Assembly: GCF_001027925.1 (NCBI RefSeq)
Contig: NZ_LECT01000016.1
Span: 1-64,000, forward strand
Direction of reading: 5' to 3'
From: Rhodopirellula islandica
Lineage (GTDB): Bacteria > Planctomycetota > Planctomycetia > Pirellulales > Pirellulaceae
Length of the DNA: 64,000 nt
Shown here: positions 50,201 through 56,800 of the stretch, piece by piece
How the letters are laid out: each line of letters begins with the position of its first letter
Position numbering within the stretch: position 1 is the stretch's first letter
The notes under the pieces: model-generated
Database searches by the model: none
What the model was told of the DNA's origin: nothing
The model's input: the letters and a program-made list of their open reading frames with translations, nothing else
Position numbers and translations under genes: made by a program

Positions 50201-50758
50201 CGTGATGAACTTCGTGATCCGAACGATCCAAATGCGGATTTGACGATCGACCGCATCCCGACTTCACCGCCGGACTATTACGACGTCAACGGTGACGGCC
50301 GTGTCTCGGCGTTGGATGCACTGCAGGTGATCAACGAGCTCAACGCTCGCTCGGTCGACGGCAGCAATCCAGAGGGTGAGTCGCTGCTTGGCGACAACAC
50401 GACCTTTGTCTCCGGATCGTTGGATTCGACTGAGATGGGCCGTTTCGCCTCGACGCAAGCGTTGGCATCGCAGTCGGCCACCAATGCCACGGCGGCCAAC
50501 GCGGTGCCGGTTTCCTCGGCCATCACCAGCGACCGAACCCCGGCCGGTGAGCTGACGGTTTCGGCTGAAACCTCGTTGGACAACCTGCTCTCGGTTGGTT
50601 TCGACATCGAGTCGGCCCAACTGCAACGCACCGAATTGTTGGCCAATGCACTGGCGGACGACTTAGAATCGTCTCAATCCGAATCCGGCATCGGTTTGGA
50701 TGGGGCAATTGACTCCGCTTTGATTGATCTTTTCTCCGAAGAAATTGATCACAATTAA
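32282..50758 (+). CDS. Giant surface-type protein 1: LExRxLLA start, degenerate metzincin, beta-helix and FEF modules, GEVED, cadherin-like, dockerin
   Basis: A 6158-residue protein starting at ATG 32282. Domains in order (approximate residues): Arg/Lys-rich N-terminus and planctomycete motif LVETLEARQLLAG (48-60); Ig/SwmB-like domain (63-180); metzincin-like domain without zinc ligands (540-700); PPC-like beta domain (720-960) interrupted by an insertion; calcium-type loop DGDGDG (near 980); beta-helix-like segments with short repeats (1100-4000); repeated FEF modules (mostly 4050-5050); DFGDAPD/GEVED region (4919-5228); Tandem-95/cadherin-like repeats (5233-5940); dockerin type I pair (5950-6025), then a Ser/Asp/Glu-rich tail. 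No classical signal peptide or C-terminal anchor is visible. It is followed at 99 bp by a paralogous gene. Function unknown; likely a cell-surface or matrix protein. Confidence 0.9.
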   Translation: MTSRQRNTVSPSTENASSHDRAPAVPARRRSKTSKRGGESRQQRRRHLVETLEARQLLAGPQLIGVQPNEGDLIDDGAVRQTAPRVLTFRFDETQQIDPTTLGGIEISRAGGDGDFNEKVVVEPGSISLGDPNENEIVVRFAENLPDDDYQIKLFGYDNPDEDIVGIRNLNGELFVPDEAGERVQTINFDLDLGALIESVVPQPVVRNADGSLTQNRNEIVVYFNEDPLFVENDANGNPTTRSAENPRFYQLLLTQDTVRTTDDVVYQPTKVVYDTETFTARLFFDTDDINDLAFEQAVLTAQDSSQLAQLEAALVAGTPSVAEAQANLDAFKESFAVPVGGGTFRLRIGTAISSSAELQLQPAQVIPRPFTSVGLDNSGSEFLIRSLLLGEDQPERAVTFVDSAAGGLAISLDANGRVVVDFGGSTPTVNDLRVAVASTPSVAGLIEVDPNSFGSLALPLSLTNKSDFNLVGLGGTLTTAYNLGELGSTGELTSVLIQESISPMPFDLDLPGGNDDPGHREVDTAFQGHLNPLFGADSVDGITEIAYNFESQVASTGGTTFSNQITDRQKERIREVLDLWSAKIGVQFRETVSEGITFAVGDNARLATSVNFSVINANVRVDETFADPAIVFSNQVTFGTAYAEDFTRKAAAGVGLLLGLEFAPELPPETLLSGSFEFLNDTINPTTEADLNDLEPVFPGNADVLHGQYLYQPDSVDIDMYRFEVNLNDADRLGTLTVETFAERLAQSSLLDTTLTLFQEVPASAISDFDIGPTLNVEFVAVAAGAEGNQTRIEFVQSDRAANDDAVRVLRQTGDDGQLLDNVILLDVPRRSSVGAVPVSSLIDAINNDPFASSLVEARLVEGDASTDISRPNEVLDFSPISLSGGGLEQLSRNDDYFSEDSYLTASLGAGTYYIGVAASGNDEYNPLIPDSGFGGLTQGDYELLVKFDPNVDEVNVLRDMDLDGTNAGDRVGVPGTPLDGDGDGTPGGLYQFWFQTRPEERILEFELSGNSITPNQTIEIVSGTGVRRVYEFVPIGQNATVPGSVTVQYNATVGAGSPAAGLANELATSINLLTSITGVSAELIGSGELVQLTGERSVDTSTDFRGMTIHGRTIFVDKMGAAQADGSIDSPINNIASDDVLSAFSVARSGDQVRIVGNGGIDGDIETEADNFSYQFGVTETGGQVLEDGRNMEVPQGVTAVIDAGAALKFRSARIGVGSSSLQVDRSGSLLQVLGTPRLVELSTDNDVNDPAFDPITTLLTDPSDATAAYENGSVILTSMRDRGVDASAAGISPAAGPGNWGGIVFRSDFDSVQGRSSLEDEGIFMDRVSHAEIRYGGGSNLLIDSVQQLVNPITMIGRRPTVSFNEITLSADAAISASPDTFEETTFQGPQYQVAGRFIADYDRVGPDIYSNQLLDNSINGLFIRVQTTTSAPPRELTVAGRFDDIDVVHYLAENLSIVGTPGGSIDDGIRPDLTSSAGNVQLGGDLEQSTYNYKMTFVDVYGFESEASDPSGDFSVPSTLSGSSIELRNLPAIGGVSNFVSRRLYRSIPGTTDYVFVAQLDATSQTFVDNGSQTADNSTLLDPDLDGVRGRLDASLTIDPGMIIKLNGARIEMGHGTQLLAEGTAQRPIIFTSLLDDRFGAGGTFDTSNDAATGTIFDPARGDWSGIYAGPNSNISLDSATIAYAGGVSLIPGGESRGFVPLQLQQANARIVNSRFEFNDDGQDGAGDVGRFGLPGVTPSTIHVRGSQPIIVGNDFVDNRGSIIDIDSNSMTAERIVDLGRQTGSVDNFSELDDNYGPLIRLNRYEIVANSAASERQLSGLEIRGGELTTESIWDDTDIVHMLFDSIEVGNLHSTGGLRLFSRAEESLVVKLSGGGTAFSSTSGTGLTATGTVGDIDDRIGGTVQVIGMPGSPVVLTSLADDTVGAGLMPDGTSFLDTNGDSFASRPESNDWRSILFEENANYTNIEFILEQELQSEVSPGLNGSVVTAQALGTLAPNELFSDDVNRLGFEVEGFLSQANDIDTYAFTGEAGTQIWVDLDHTSFTLDTVVEILDPDGQVIARSDNSYDEVNGDAEVAILDPSAEGLAGSLQANSNFDGFMDYDTVNPRDAGLRITLPGPIGNSTNYFIRVRSAAVNPDDTAGGLTRGGYRFQVRLREEQEFSGSMVRYADIRYANNGIHVRGAMANSPLLGEAQENEQAGNTSSNDVAVSDLDSPGQRAQYLGNTLESRNGVLSVGGSLDTVADIDHYQIDVLGSQGAVSRDTLIFDIDYADGFNRPDTMLSIFYDPDGETGDAQPRLVAIGNDSNILEDQSIVGDSAIDLLQRGSIDTGDAYIGPLAMPGGDGTYYVAVTGEGTTPDVLSDPLVRLEPIDSILRIVDDQIANNIQTTADAPIEPFFIDTSVLPFGWSTTLDRATDVGHNAKQTFNGSRNVNLFPDSVQFESESNNSLLSADDLEANLGWSLNDDPNIGNSFGTNTSQQLPHTKVLGTTINEVVDVYQFVVPVDGSRVILDIDNGVIPFAYDTNPGFGGIDIDPDIEDFQSDSIDLKLQLLDAFGVVISTSSFSSTNAGAEGSIGDALSIFTDDPYIETFLQAGVYYIAVSPEPTAYDPATQIFSLDVADRPQQGTYELNVSVEDHVVDGGDPNNESLYFDRSEIRGDLDSVAFDLSGYSDADQPHLYFDYLLSDIGNDEVRVVARSDQQGETVLAGNAAGTAGTTATLLQQDTLDNWYQARLDLGQFAGDTNVIIRFEYDTDLAAGTGPVFGAEGLYLDNFIVGFAERGEMVVGAASGRTGFIGQSETVLGEYQLEIRPGQEYTTTTSATTQTPTATFDTNERLAQTMTIVAPHPSQLNDGDTFSMSDNVRSVTFEFNSTGSVVAGNIPINIIGALTQIEVAERMRTAFNLPAVQALVPIQATDSSGDTVGGNSDIRIALSAAVVGDFYKVDSVDDVPDAADPLVPAGTSFRLPAIYTEYLGDQNVQRRQDQVLIDSNKISDVHAIGIWSEPGERGVDPQDIKTRSQFALDLGNFFGFNNDDFFAGEENPYLQQPPIGNTTPGAVRNLPTLNNSVVGGLAPSVSIVNNTIDSAGYSAIKVDGETQPWQIDSFFSGDFLGDIGFGDFIGDGLTMTLDAAGTRVTFEFEDIGGGPVAGGGSGVIGGDGYVDGHVPIYIRHTGTTLYNPPTVPQAARRGYASTRHEVMMAIYQAVQGSILMTNDMVQLVHPTIGPSIMFGDELEENRYLSDMSFPTATVFLEGVSGVYFDSSFSKGGNPFIATPAAVAEAPQPFSRIVNNTIYGQDGTESQFSQAAITTGVDGDDLLSGARDTKIGQSHNGAYITNGTIGNGDTLTTAQQDVDFYEVELLAGDRLSIDIDTLAADIDIPEGPDLVLRLFDSNGVVVATNDSGAAPTHLETATDPTLEDTYVDPGDDPVDTADDTQPNLRAVDPFLDFTATVKGTYYVGVSLQGNDAYDPNALSGRAKSTDTTGDYTIAIEAYAARDFVLSIDDQNLGRNTGNLGTTGADLIGTSVVITQIPDRQDGFVAANTTNSMRFLFTDGVGGIRTTDNGETVVNVPLQADEGFRTPEIMVALQNAINGAGVADNATLTSPPLPNNEFENGPDDDDIGSVSGPIQRVSATALGGLAGSAAGLDRFNFSIPMPYGPGSDYQYGFGHDRTSEVNSLGFAGTTTSGLGTTELYLLIKNAAKIEIIPPEGGTTPLRMDPQAGVELDQLLPETGVMLTGGSSATLINNVLANLNQSVVVEETQLRGFSHPTDPDLHIKPAEVVVTSNLFQHDQPATTLFRQNINGINNGTGLTTDGPTGPSNVNGGTDDFNITLGNNDVLFVNADGDNFIPALFSLAIDSGASSVVERDAFGGVKESVGLGTSNILAPTRDGNGVLRADNDLAAPPSGVGGSLFIDRGANELADFNGPVATLQNPLDNDAEGRDSDGSESFLQLTGGNQQKFTIQLRDTGDSSNPFSGIGIDDDTVVVASISGLRPEGANVTVFENEKMLTEGIDYTFDYDETSNLITLTPLAGVWREENAYSISLNNRDRSVIVAPDPSEVRDGEQVSITDSDGGTVVFEFESGYQLFLPETLTLVVPEVGIDAGGLSDGDSFRISDGENDTLVFEFDRDGTVLGDATPIILPDSQVDTPEGRLEIREQIARDIETAINTALAANPNFEVEVVVDSDRVILGAPSGYTVDTSAGGMEQDARTLALQTPRAGTAFGGVQVGDTFIVSNGNVTRTFEFTEDGTVSDPSFVPVVITVAPNDLTSLELAQVIADTLSSSALGLVPTVTDDIVYLNLPSSGFVNISAGQLTAIGLSRPVSDGDIIRVTESPATVSTSIELGTAYPAGLAVADFGALLDNSVFVLQTSEGERVRVQIDASENDLIPTPGSFVLDVTETVTDDVGNETLVMVSREEFARRLAGLLRNAELTADPVAQDQYVFLNLPTGVTATFQSDYGGLALNETSEFEVRRTLEFDLVTQDENGLDTSDGVEPDHFRMPFRLTDTASDLADAVRDALNNSADLINGLATGSRVVAPGQVQVESSETVNINGQDVIPQPAIITVTSGSSLEVRGEPGVTESSTVQVFGPLLLTMPTLGGFSITNGSVLILRDDADNDVILQFVLPTGLNNVTRVPGSILVPYDSNQNGATLATNLAAVINASPADMTATVNANNQISLGRIDRDRVDNNGLPGLLIPGTPGISVDRGIVADGEVLRLRQGDVDISFEFELSDGGGGVRAGNIPVTFNSSSSIGEIAQSLAATITNNSGGLRFAVDPATGQELTPVADVEAGTVRLNDLPGTQVDISGATTLNVVGVPGGAIAIPISPDNNSEDVKRSILQALQSVNQVGQPATTTLEAENRGGSTLFVENATIIDGPVSNYYLPAIKDLAGNPLAPNREDRSTQFTILMPGIALDFGDAPDPVAGVPGRYPTTLAEDGPRHVIGGDDNPVLGSRVDAETDALAVRTADGDDLTIDVSPLTAAGDPLPSTLFSNTIVDGEVHIAVNPLDFSSLDLFDGETITLTLGGIQATLEFDIDGRFDEDNYSISIDALDDNGNISNSLIKEEDIANAIIRAIDESPLRPAERSVFQENGIYVVNFTGNDEDGVNFSSTTNPGGIINPGVITPIEVTASPGSVLQAWIDFNADGDWDDAGEYVLQDIQFESNPETPGQITRQFVIQFPDTSPAPTSGVSATYARFRVSTEGGLSPNGLALSGEVEDYLVTLLPGLPPTVDDVAANRNYSVAEGATLQAIDATGTLTPTIANDNGLLSAVTDPDGQDVAIFADDVGSKTIYDVNDATRVAGVVNIAADGTFTFDADADFSGNATFVVRATDVSPGNPGGQLVSSRAITATITVTPVNDAPSLQSGVQPSDVLTTETILEDNVVSQEDQTSLGPVVFSATDLIDPYFIAGPGSEPREQELFFQFAGTGSTAFQTTQGGSLAITDSGRTILYTPPQDYNGSTPDTFIYRVADREAPGEGAIVSATAATVGRVNIVINAINDNPRLVDDSYSTDEDTPLNIDVDGPNGILNNDTAGPIDEQNDGQQISLVPNQFQRVVNGQVINNRFTEAGGTVRLDGNQLVYTPRSQFSGTDRFTYQVQDSEGGVSTATVTIDVGSVNNQPEFIGVNGVPGETTIRFDERKQPGEEVTFDLNAWFRDPDNEAMTYQVTASGGTSVINPTIDGNELTIDFVPFQNGDSIPVLITARDPSGLTTDQTILVTVTGSPDAPIVQGSLNPLQIIEDNVSVEDLTQVFFDPDGDTLTYTVTRLGTIVNPTAAQIAAHPLVQSIEFFGNSMRITPKPNQFGQVTIELSARDSQFQATHQFELQVLSAEDAPTGVEDAYSVPLGGRLEINDPAFGLLRNDFDPDLNSTLSIASGSVTQPTYGTVSLSGNDDGTFIYTFNPESSSLNPLPTGDSFTYRVQDNTGRLSPPVTVTITFGQSAYQNPSDRFDVTADGFVTAIDALRVINLLNRDELRDPNDPNADLTIDRIPTSPPDYYDVNGDGRVSALDALQVINELNARSVDGSNPEGESLLGDNTTFVSGSLDSTEMGRFASTQALASQSATNATAANAVPVSSAITSDRTPAGELTVSAETSLDNLLSVGFDIESAQLQRTELLANALADDLESSQSESGIGLDGAIDSALIDLFSEEIDHN
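32417..32461 (+). other. LExRxLLA N-terminal motif of giant protein 1
   Basis: The residues RRRHLVETLEARQLLA follow a strongly basic segment (RRSKTSKRGGESRQQRRR). The same arrangement occurs in giant protein 2. The motif is known from many planctomycete giant proteins (called LEPR or LEPR-XLL), is thought to aid export, and replaces a hydrophobic signal peptide. Confidence 0.75.
33905..34385 (+). other. Metzincin-like domain with lost zinc ligands (giant protein 1)
   Basis: The segment ITEIAYNF ... KERIREVLDLWSAKIGVQFRE (about residues 542-590) is typical of serralysin/matrixin-type domains. Where HExxHxxGxxH is expected the sequence reads Ala653-Gly654-V-G-Leu657-L-L-Gly660-L-E-Phe663, so all three His and the catalytic Glu are missing while the structural Gly remains. 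It should not bind zinc through this site. The counterpart in giant protein 2 shows the same loss with different residues. Confidence 0.7.
47036..47965 (+). other. DFGDAPD / GEVED region (giant protein 1)
   Basis: The block begins with DFGDAPDPVAGVPGRYPT, GPRHVIGGDDNPVLGSRVDAE and ends with AWIDFNADGDWDDAGEYVL ... ARFRVSTEGG ... SGEVEDYLVTL. These are the hallmarks of the GEVED domain found in large secreted bacterial proteins. An FEF module (FDGETITLTLGG ... LEFDIDGR) is embedded within it. Confidence 0.75.
50129..50355 (+). other. Dockerin type I pair at the C-terminus of giant protein 1
   Basis: Two EF-hand-like calcium-binding repeats about 50 residues apart: FDVTADGFVTAIDALRVINL and YDVNGDGRVSALDALQVINE. 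Both have Asp/Asn at the ligand positions of the F-hand loop. This is the layout of a dockerin, which normally binds a cohesin; no cohesin gene is in the window. Confidence 0.8.
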
Positions 50759-50771
50759 AATTTGCTGACCT

Positions 50772-50795
50772 GGGGGGTCCCAAACGGGGCCCCTC
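50772..50795 (+). terminator. Strong hairpin between the two giant genes
   Basis: GGGGGGTCCC (50772-50781) and GGGGCCCCTC (50786-50795) form a 10-bp stem, two pairs being G-T wobbles, with an AAAC loop. It lies 14 bp after the stop of giant protein 1. No T-tract follows, so its role as terminator, RNA-stability or processing element is open. Confidence 0.5.
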
Positions 50796-50857
50796 AAACA
50801 GCTCCCCCCCTTATTCTCTCCCGTTTTTGATTCATCTCTGCAAGGCTTCGGTCAACC

Positions 50858-53800
50858 ATGACCCAACGACGAAATCTTCGCCGACGCGGCAGTTCTTCGA
50901 CGCAACCTCGCCGTTTGCACCACCAAACACTCGAGCGGCGTGAATTGCTCGCAGCGGAAATTATCAGCGGGCCTCGTTTGGTCAGCGTGGCCGCGAACAC
51001 GGGTTCACAGTTCGATCTGAACGACAACAACGTCCTGTCAGTGGCCCCTTCCGAATTGACGTTCCGTTTCGATGGCGGATCGGAAGTCGATGGCAGCACG
51101 CTGGACGGGATTCGCTTCGTTGCTGCGGGCGGGGACGGCACGTTTGACAGCGAAGACTTCAACTCCCCAATCCAACCGGGATTCCTGGGTTTCGAAGGCG
51201 ATCAAACGAACGGCCGAGTGGTGGTGGCTCGATTCGCGGAGACGCTCGCGGATGATCGCTATCGCATTGTGATCTCGGGTTACGACGACACCACGACCGG
51301 CGTTGTCGCGTTGCGGAACGCATCCGGACAGGCGGTCACCCCCGCCCAACCGGATGATCCCCAACGTCCTGCGGTGAACATCGACTTTGAAATCGAAGTT
51401 GGCCCCAAAGTCGTCGCCGTTGTCCCGCAACCGATCACGCTCAATGGCACCTCGCGAGTTCAGGCTCGTGACCAAGTGCACGTGTACTTCAACGACGATC
51501 CGTTGTCCAACCTCAATGCGGGTGTGGTTCGATCAACCGATGCGGTGCTGCTGCCGGTGGTCAACCCTGACTTCTACAAACTGATCTTCACGAATGACAC
51601 CGTCGAGAACACCGATGACCCGGTCTATGCACCGACGTTGGTGGAATACGACCCGGCGCTCAATCGTGCCACGCTGACCTTCGACTCCGACCTCTCGGAA
51701 TTGCCTGATGTGGTGATCGGCGGCGACACCCTGCTCGGCCCCCAATCCAACAGCGGCAGCGGAACATTCCGCTTGCGAATCGGACGCGGCGATGCGATTC
51801 CAGCTTCTCCTTCGGACGTCACCGCCCTGGAACTGCCCGACACGTTCAGCAATGCGCAAGCACTGGGCACCAACTTCGGTGGCGGATCACAAAGCGTTCT
51901 CGTCGATGGCGGACTGATTCAATCGACCACCGATGTGATTCCGAACTGGCCCGGTGCGTTTGATGCCGCTGGCCTGCGTGAATACCGCCGTGAGTCTCAA
52001 CTGACCCAGCAAATCGATACCACCACCGGTATCAACATTTACCCCTACAACTTTGCCGAACTCTACGGCACAGGTACCCAAGGGCAAAAGCTTTCCAACG
52101 CGATCACGGAAGCACAAAAGCAACGCGTGCGTGAAGTGCTGGATCTGTATTCGAAACGGATGGGCGTTCAATTCGTTGAAACGGAAGACAGCGGGTTGCA
52201 GTTCGTCACCGGTGATTTGCAAGCGGTTGTCTTGACAGCAGACACCGGTGCCGGCGAAGGCACGCTTTTCAGCCTGTACCGCGTCAACGAAAAAGACCCG
52301 TCTCGCGGGATCTTGGTCATGGATGCCGGCGAGCCATGGTTCGATGGGTACGGTTTGTCGCCAGACAATCGTCCCAGCTGGTTTGTGGAAGCCCTGCGCG
52401 GCGTCGGCAACGTCATCGGAATCGGAGACTTGTTCGAACAACCCGATGGTGTCGCGGCAGGTGGATCGAGCCCCGATGAACCCAATTCGGAATTCTTCAC
52501 CGACTTCGCTGGCAACGCCTACCCCAACTTGCCGACGGAACCCGAATTCCTCAGCCAAAGCGATGTCACGCTCGGCCAAGCGTTGCATCGCCCGGAAAGC
52601 GACGACGTTGACTTTTACTCGTTCAGCGTTGCGGAAACGGGCCGCATCACCGCCGAAACGTTTGCACAGCGTCTGGAAGACAGCAGCCTGCTGGACACAC
52701 TCGTCCAACTCTATCGAGTTGTTCCTGCCTCCGGTTCCAACCCGATCACGTACGAATTGGTCGCATCGAATGACGACTTCTTCAGCAACGACTCGCTGGT
52801 ATCGGTCGATGTCAGCGCCGGCGATTACGTCCTTGGCGTCAGCAGCACGGGCAACGATGCCTACAACGGCGAAGTCGAAGGCAGCGCACTGGGCGGACGC
52901 ACCGAAGGCACCTACCAGTTGCGGGTCACGTTCAAACCTGACAGCAACAACACCATCACCGACACCGCCGGTTCACGACTGGACGGCGATGCCGATGGCG
53001 TCGAAGGTGGTGAATTCAACTTTTGGTTCCGAACGGCTCGCGAAATTTCCGCCGCCGACGAACCTCGCGTGCTGTATGTGGTCAAAGACGCCGATGGTGA
53101 CGACACCAACGACGGTAGCTTTGCCACGCCTCTGAAGACAATCAGTCGTGCCTTCGAATTGTCTGAGCCCGGTGACATCGTTCGCTTGCTCCCAAGTGCC
53201 GGTGCCGACAATCTGATCTCCACCGTCGAGGACAACCCGGCTTACGAAATCGGTCGTGGCGGCACGGGTGACCGGGCCTTGGCAGACGGCGATGTCTTTG
53301 AAGTCCCCAAGGGCGTCACCGTCATGGTCGACGCGGGTGCGATCCTGAAATTGCGGACTGCAAAGATCAGTGTCGGTAGCGAATCGGTTGACGAAGATCG
53401 CTCCCTGGCAGCCCTTCAAGTGTTGGGGACACCGGTCTTGGTTGACTCCAACGGAGTCGCTACGAACGGCGGTGAAGTCTTCTTCACCAGCTTTGACGAT
53501 CCCACCATCGGCATCGACAACAACCCGTTGCCAACCGTTCCATCGACGGGGCACTGGGCGGGTGTTGAATTCCGCAACGACTTCGACTTTGCCGAAGGCC
53601 GCCCGGTTTGGGAAACCGAGGGCATCTTCTTGGACTACGTCTCCCACGCCAACATGCAATATGGTGGCGGCAAGATCGACACCAACGCGCCCGTCGTGAC
53701 GCCTCTGCAAATGCACGAGAGTCGGCCGACGTTGATCTACAACACGATCATGAACAGCGCCGATGCCGCCATCAGCGCTGACCCCGATAGTTTCCGCGAA

Positions 53801-56800
53801 ACCAACTTCCACTCGCCGCGCTATCAGTCGGTCGCTTCGTTCACCAGCGACTACGGTCGCGTCGGTCCCGAAATCGCCGGCAACACGCTCGTCAACAACA
53901 CCATCAATGCGTTGTTCGTTCGCGTGGACACCCCCGCAGCAGGTCAACTGCAACCGATGACGGTCAGCGGTCGCTTCGACGACCATGACATCGTCCACGC
54001 CATCAGCGAAGTCTTGACCATCCAAGGCAACCCCGGCGGTCCATTGCTGCTGGAAGATCGTCCGGATGTGCTCAGCGTCACCGCTCAAACATCGACCGCT
54101 GGCGGTTCGCTGGCGGATGGCCTGTATGACTACGTGATGACCTATGTCACCACCGACGGAAATGAGTCGCTGGCGAGCCTGCCGACTCGTTCGGTTTCCT
54201 CGACCACAGGCGCCGTGCGTCTGAGCAATTTGCCGTCGGCCCCAGGTGAGTTTGCCGGTCGTAATCTCTATCGCCGTGATCTGTCCGCTCCTGTTGGTGT
54301 CATCCGCTATGAACTAGTGACCCAACTGGATCGTCGCGCCACGTTTTATCTTGATGACGGAACGACGCGAGGCGGAATTCTCACCAGTGAACAAAGCCCT
54401 GACCTCAGCGGCATCTCCACCAGCACCGTTCCAGGATTGGTCGGGACCAGCGAACTGGTCGAGAACCAGGCCTACGACTACCGCATGACTTATGTGGACC
54501 CATATGGTGGTGAATCCCGTGCCAGCGACGCAAGCACGATGCAGGTCGTCGCTCGCAACGATGGGATCTTCCTCAACAACTTGCCGCCGACCGCCGAAGG
54601 TTTCGTGGGCCGCAACCTGTATCGCTCGACACCCATCACAGGTGAATACGTGCTGGTCGCACGCTTGATGCTGGATGAGACCAGCTTCATGGACAACGGT
54701 CTGACAACATTCCGTGCAGACTTGCTGCTCGGAGAAACCCTTGGCAATGATGTGGATGGCGGCACCAAGTTGCTGCCTCGATACGATGCTCGATTGACAA
54801 TCGATCCGGGCATCATCGTGAAATCCGAATCGGCTCGAATCGAAGCCACCTTTGGCGCTGACTTCTACGCCGAAGGGGACGACGGCAACAAAGTCATCTT
54901 CACCTCGCGATCGGACGACACCTACGGTGCCGGCGGAACGTTTGACAGCAACAACAATGGTGCCAGCACCGGCACGCCTGGTGATTGGGGCGGATTGATT
55001 TTCCGTCAAGACACCACCGCCAGCCTTGATTTCGCGGAAGTTCGTTTTGGTGGTGGCACCAGCCCTATCGAAGGTGGATTCACAGAATTCAATGCTTTGG
55101 AAATCCTGCAAGCCGACGTCCGCGTTGCCAACTCGACGTTCACTCGCAATGCCGATGGATTTGCCAGCACCAGCACACGCGAAGGCCGCGGCTTCAACGA
55201 CGAATCCGTCATCTTTGTTCGGGGCAGCCAGCCTGTCATTTTGAACAACGTGATTGCGAACAACGAAGGCGCCGCGATCAGCATCAACCCCGATGCACTC
55301 AACTTCGATGACGTGTTGGACACGGGCCGCTCGACCGGCCCAAGCAGCATCATCGGGACCGATCTGGACAACCAAGGCCCGTTGATCGCGGGCAACATGT
55401 TGGATCTCAACACGCTCAATGGATTGCGTGTCCGGAGTGAAATCATCACCACCGACAGCGTGTGGGACGACACCGACATCGTTCACATCGTCGAAGGTTC
55501 CGTGGTCTCGATGACCAACCACTTCTACGGTGCGTTGCGACTCAAGAGCGATGTGGGCCAAAGCCTCGTCGTTAAATTTGGTCCGGACGGGACGCTGGTT
55601 GGCAGCGGGCGTCCGCTCGATATCACGGATCGCATCGGCGGCACACTGCAAGTCATCGGAACGCCAGGCAACCCAGTTGTCTTGACCAGTCTCAACGATG
55701 AGACGGTTGGCGCTGGCTTCACACCCGACGGTCGTGCGTTGCTGCAAACCGCCGCCAACGCCACCGATCCAGCCGCAGGAGATTGGCAAGGCCTGCAACT
55801 GGAAGCCTACGTCAACGACCGCAACGTCGCCTACGTGCTCGAGAACGAGCGTGCGTTGGCATCGGACATCACGATCAATGCCACCCCGGATGACGCGCAG
55901 GTCATTGGCGACCTCGCGGAACACGAGTACGCGGGAGACGAAAACGAACGCCTCGGCTTCAACATCCGCGGAACCTTGGCCACCCCTCAGGACCAAGACG
56001 TCTATCGGTTCACGGCAACCGGTGGCACCGAACTGTTCATCGACATCGATGAAACCTCCTTCGGCCTGGACACCGTTGTCGAACTGATCAACGTCAACGA
56101 AGACGTGGTTGCCAGCAGCAACAACAGCTTCTCAGAACTCACCGACGCATCGGTCTCCACGACCGATCAATCGAAACTGTATGCCAATCCCAATCTGCCC
56201 AATGGTGTTTCGGTCGACGACGTCCGCCCCCTCTATCAATTGGGAGTCGGCTCGGTTGAATCCCCCAACGCGTTGGACGCCGGATTCCGAGTCGTGCTGC
56301 CGGGCGATACCCAGCGTGACAACACGTACTACGTTCGTGTTCGCACCCTGAACCAAAAAACAGATGGCCAGTACCAGCTGTCTTTGCGTTTGCGTGAAAC
56401 TGATGAAACAGCGGGTTCAACGGTCCAGTTGGCCGACATTCGCTACGCCACGGACGCCATTGCCGTCTCCGGCGCTCCGCTGCACTCACCATTGGTTGGT
56501 GACGTGGGTGAAGAGGTTCGCTACATCGACCCAACGCCAGCGAATCGCAACAGCGGCGATGAACAAACGCTCGAAACCGAGAACAATCGTCTCGGATTCA
56601 CCACAGGAAACGCTCAAACGGTCGGCAACCTGTTGACCTCCGACCGCGGGTCGTTGGTCATCACAGGTGAAATCGGAAACATCGATTCGACCAACTTGGA
56701 TGTTCGCATCGAAGACGTCGACGTCTACCGAGTGGACTTGTTCACACAACAAGTTTCCCCGGACGTTTTCGACAGCGAAAACCGATTTGTCACCACGACA

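Noticed and set aside
54314..55996. Minus-strand open frame of 560 codons opposite giant protein 2 (also 57872-59398)
   Set aside because: Same reason: a mirror of the coding frame with no family motif and no separate promoter context.
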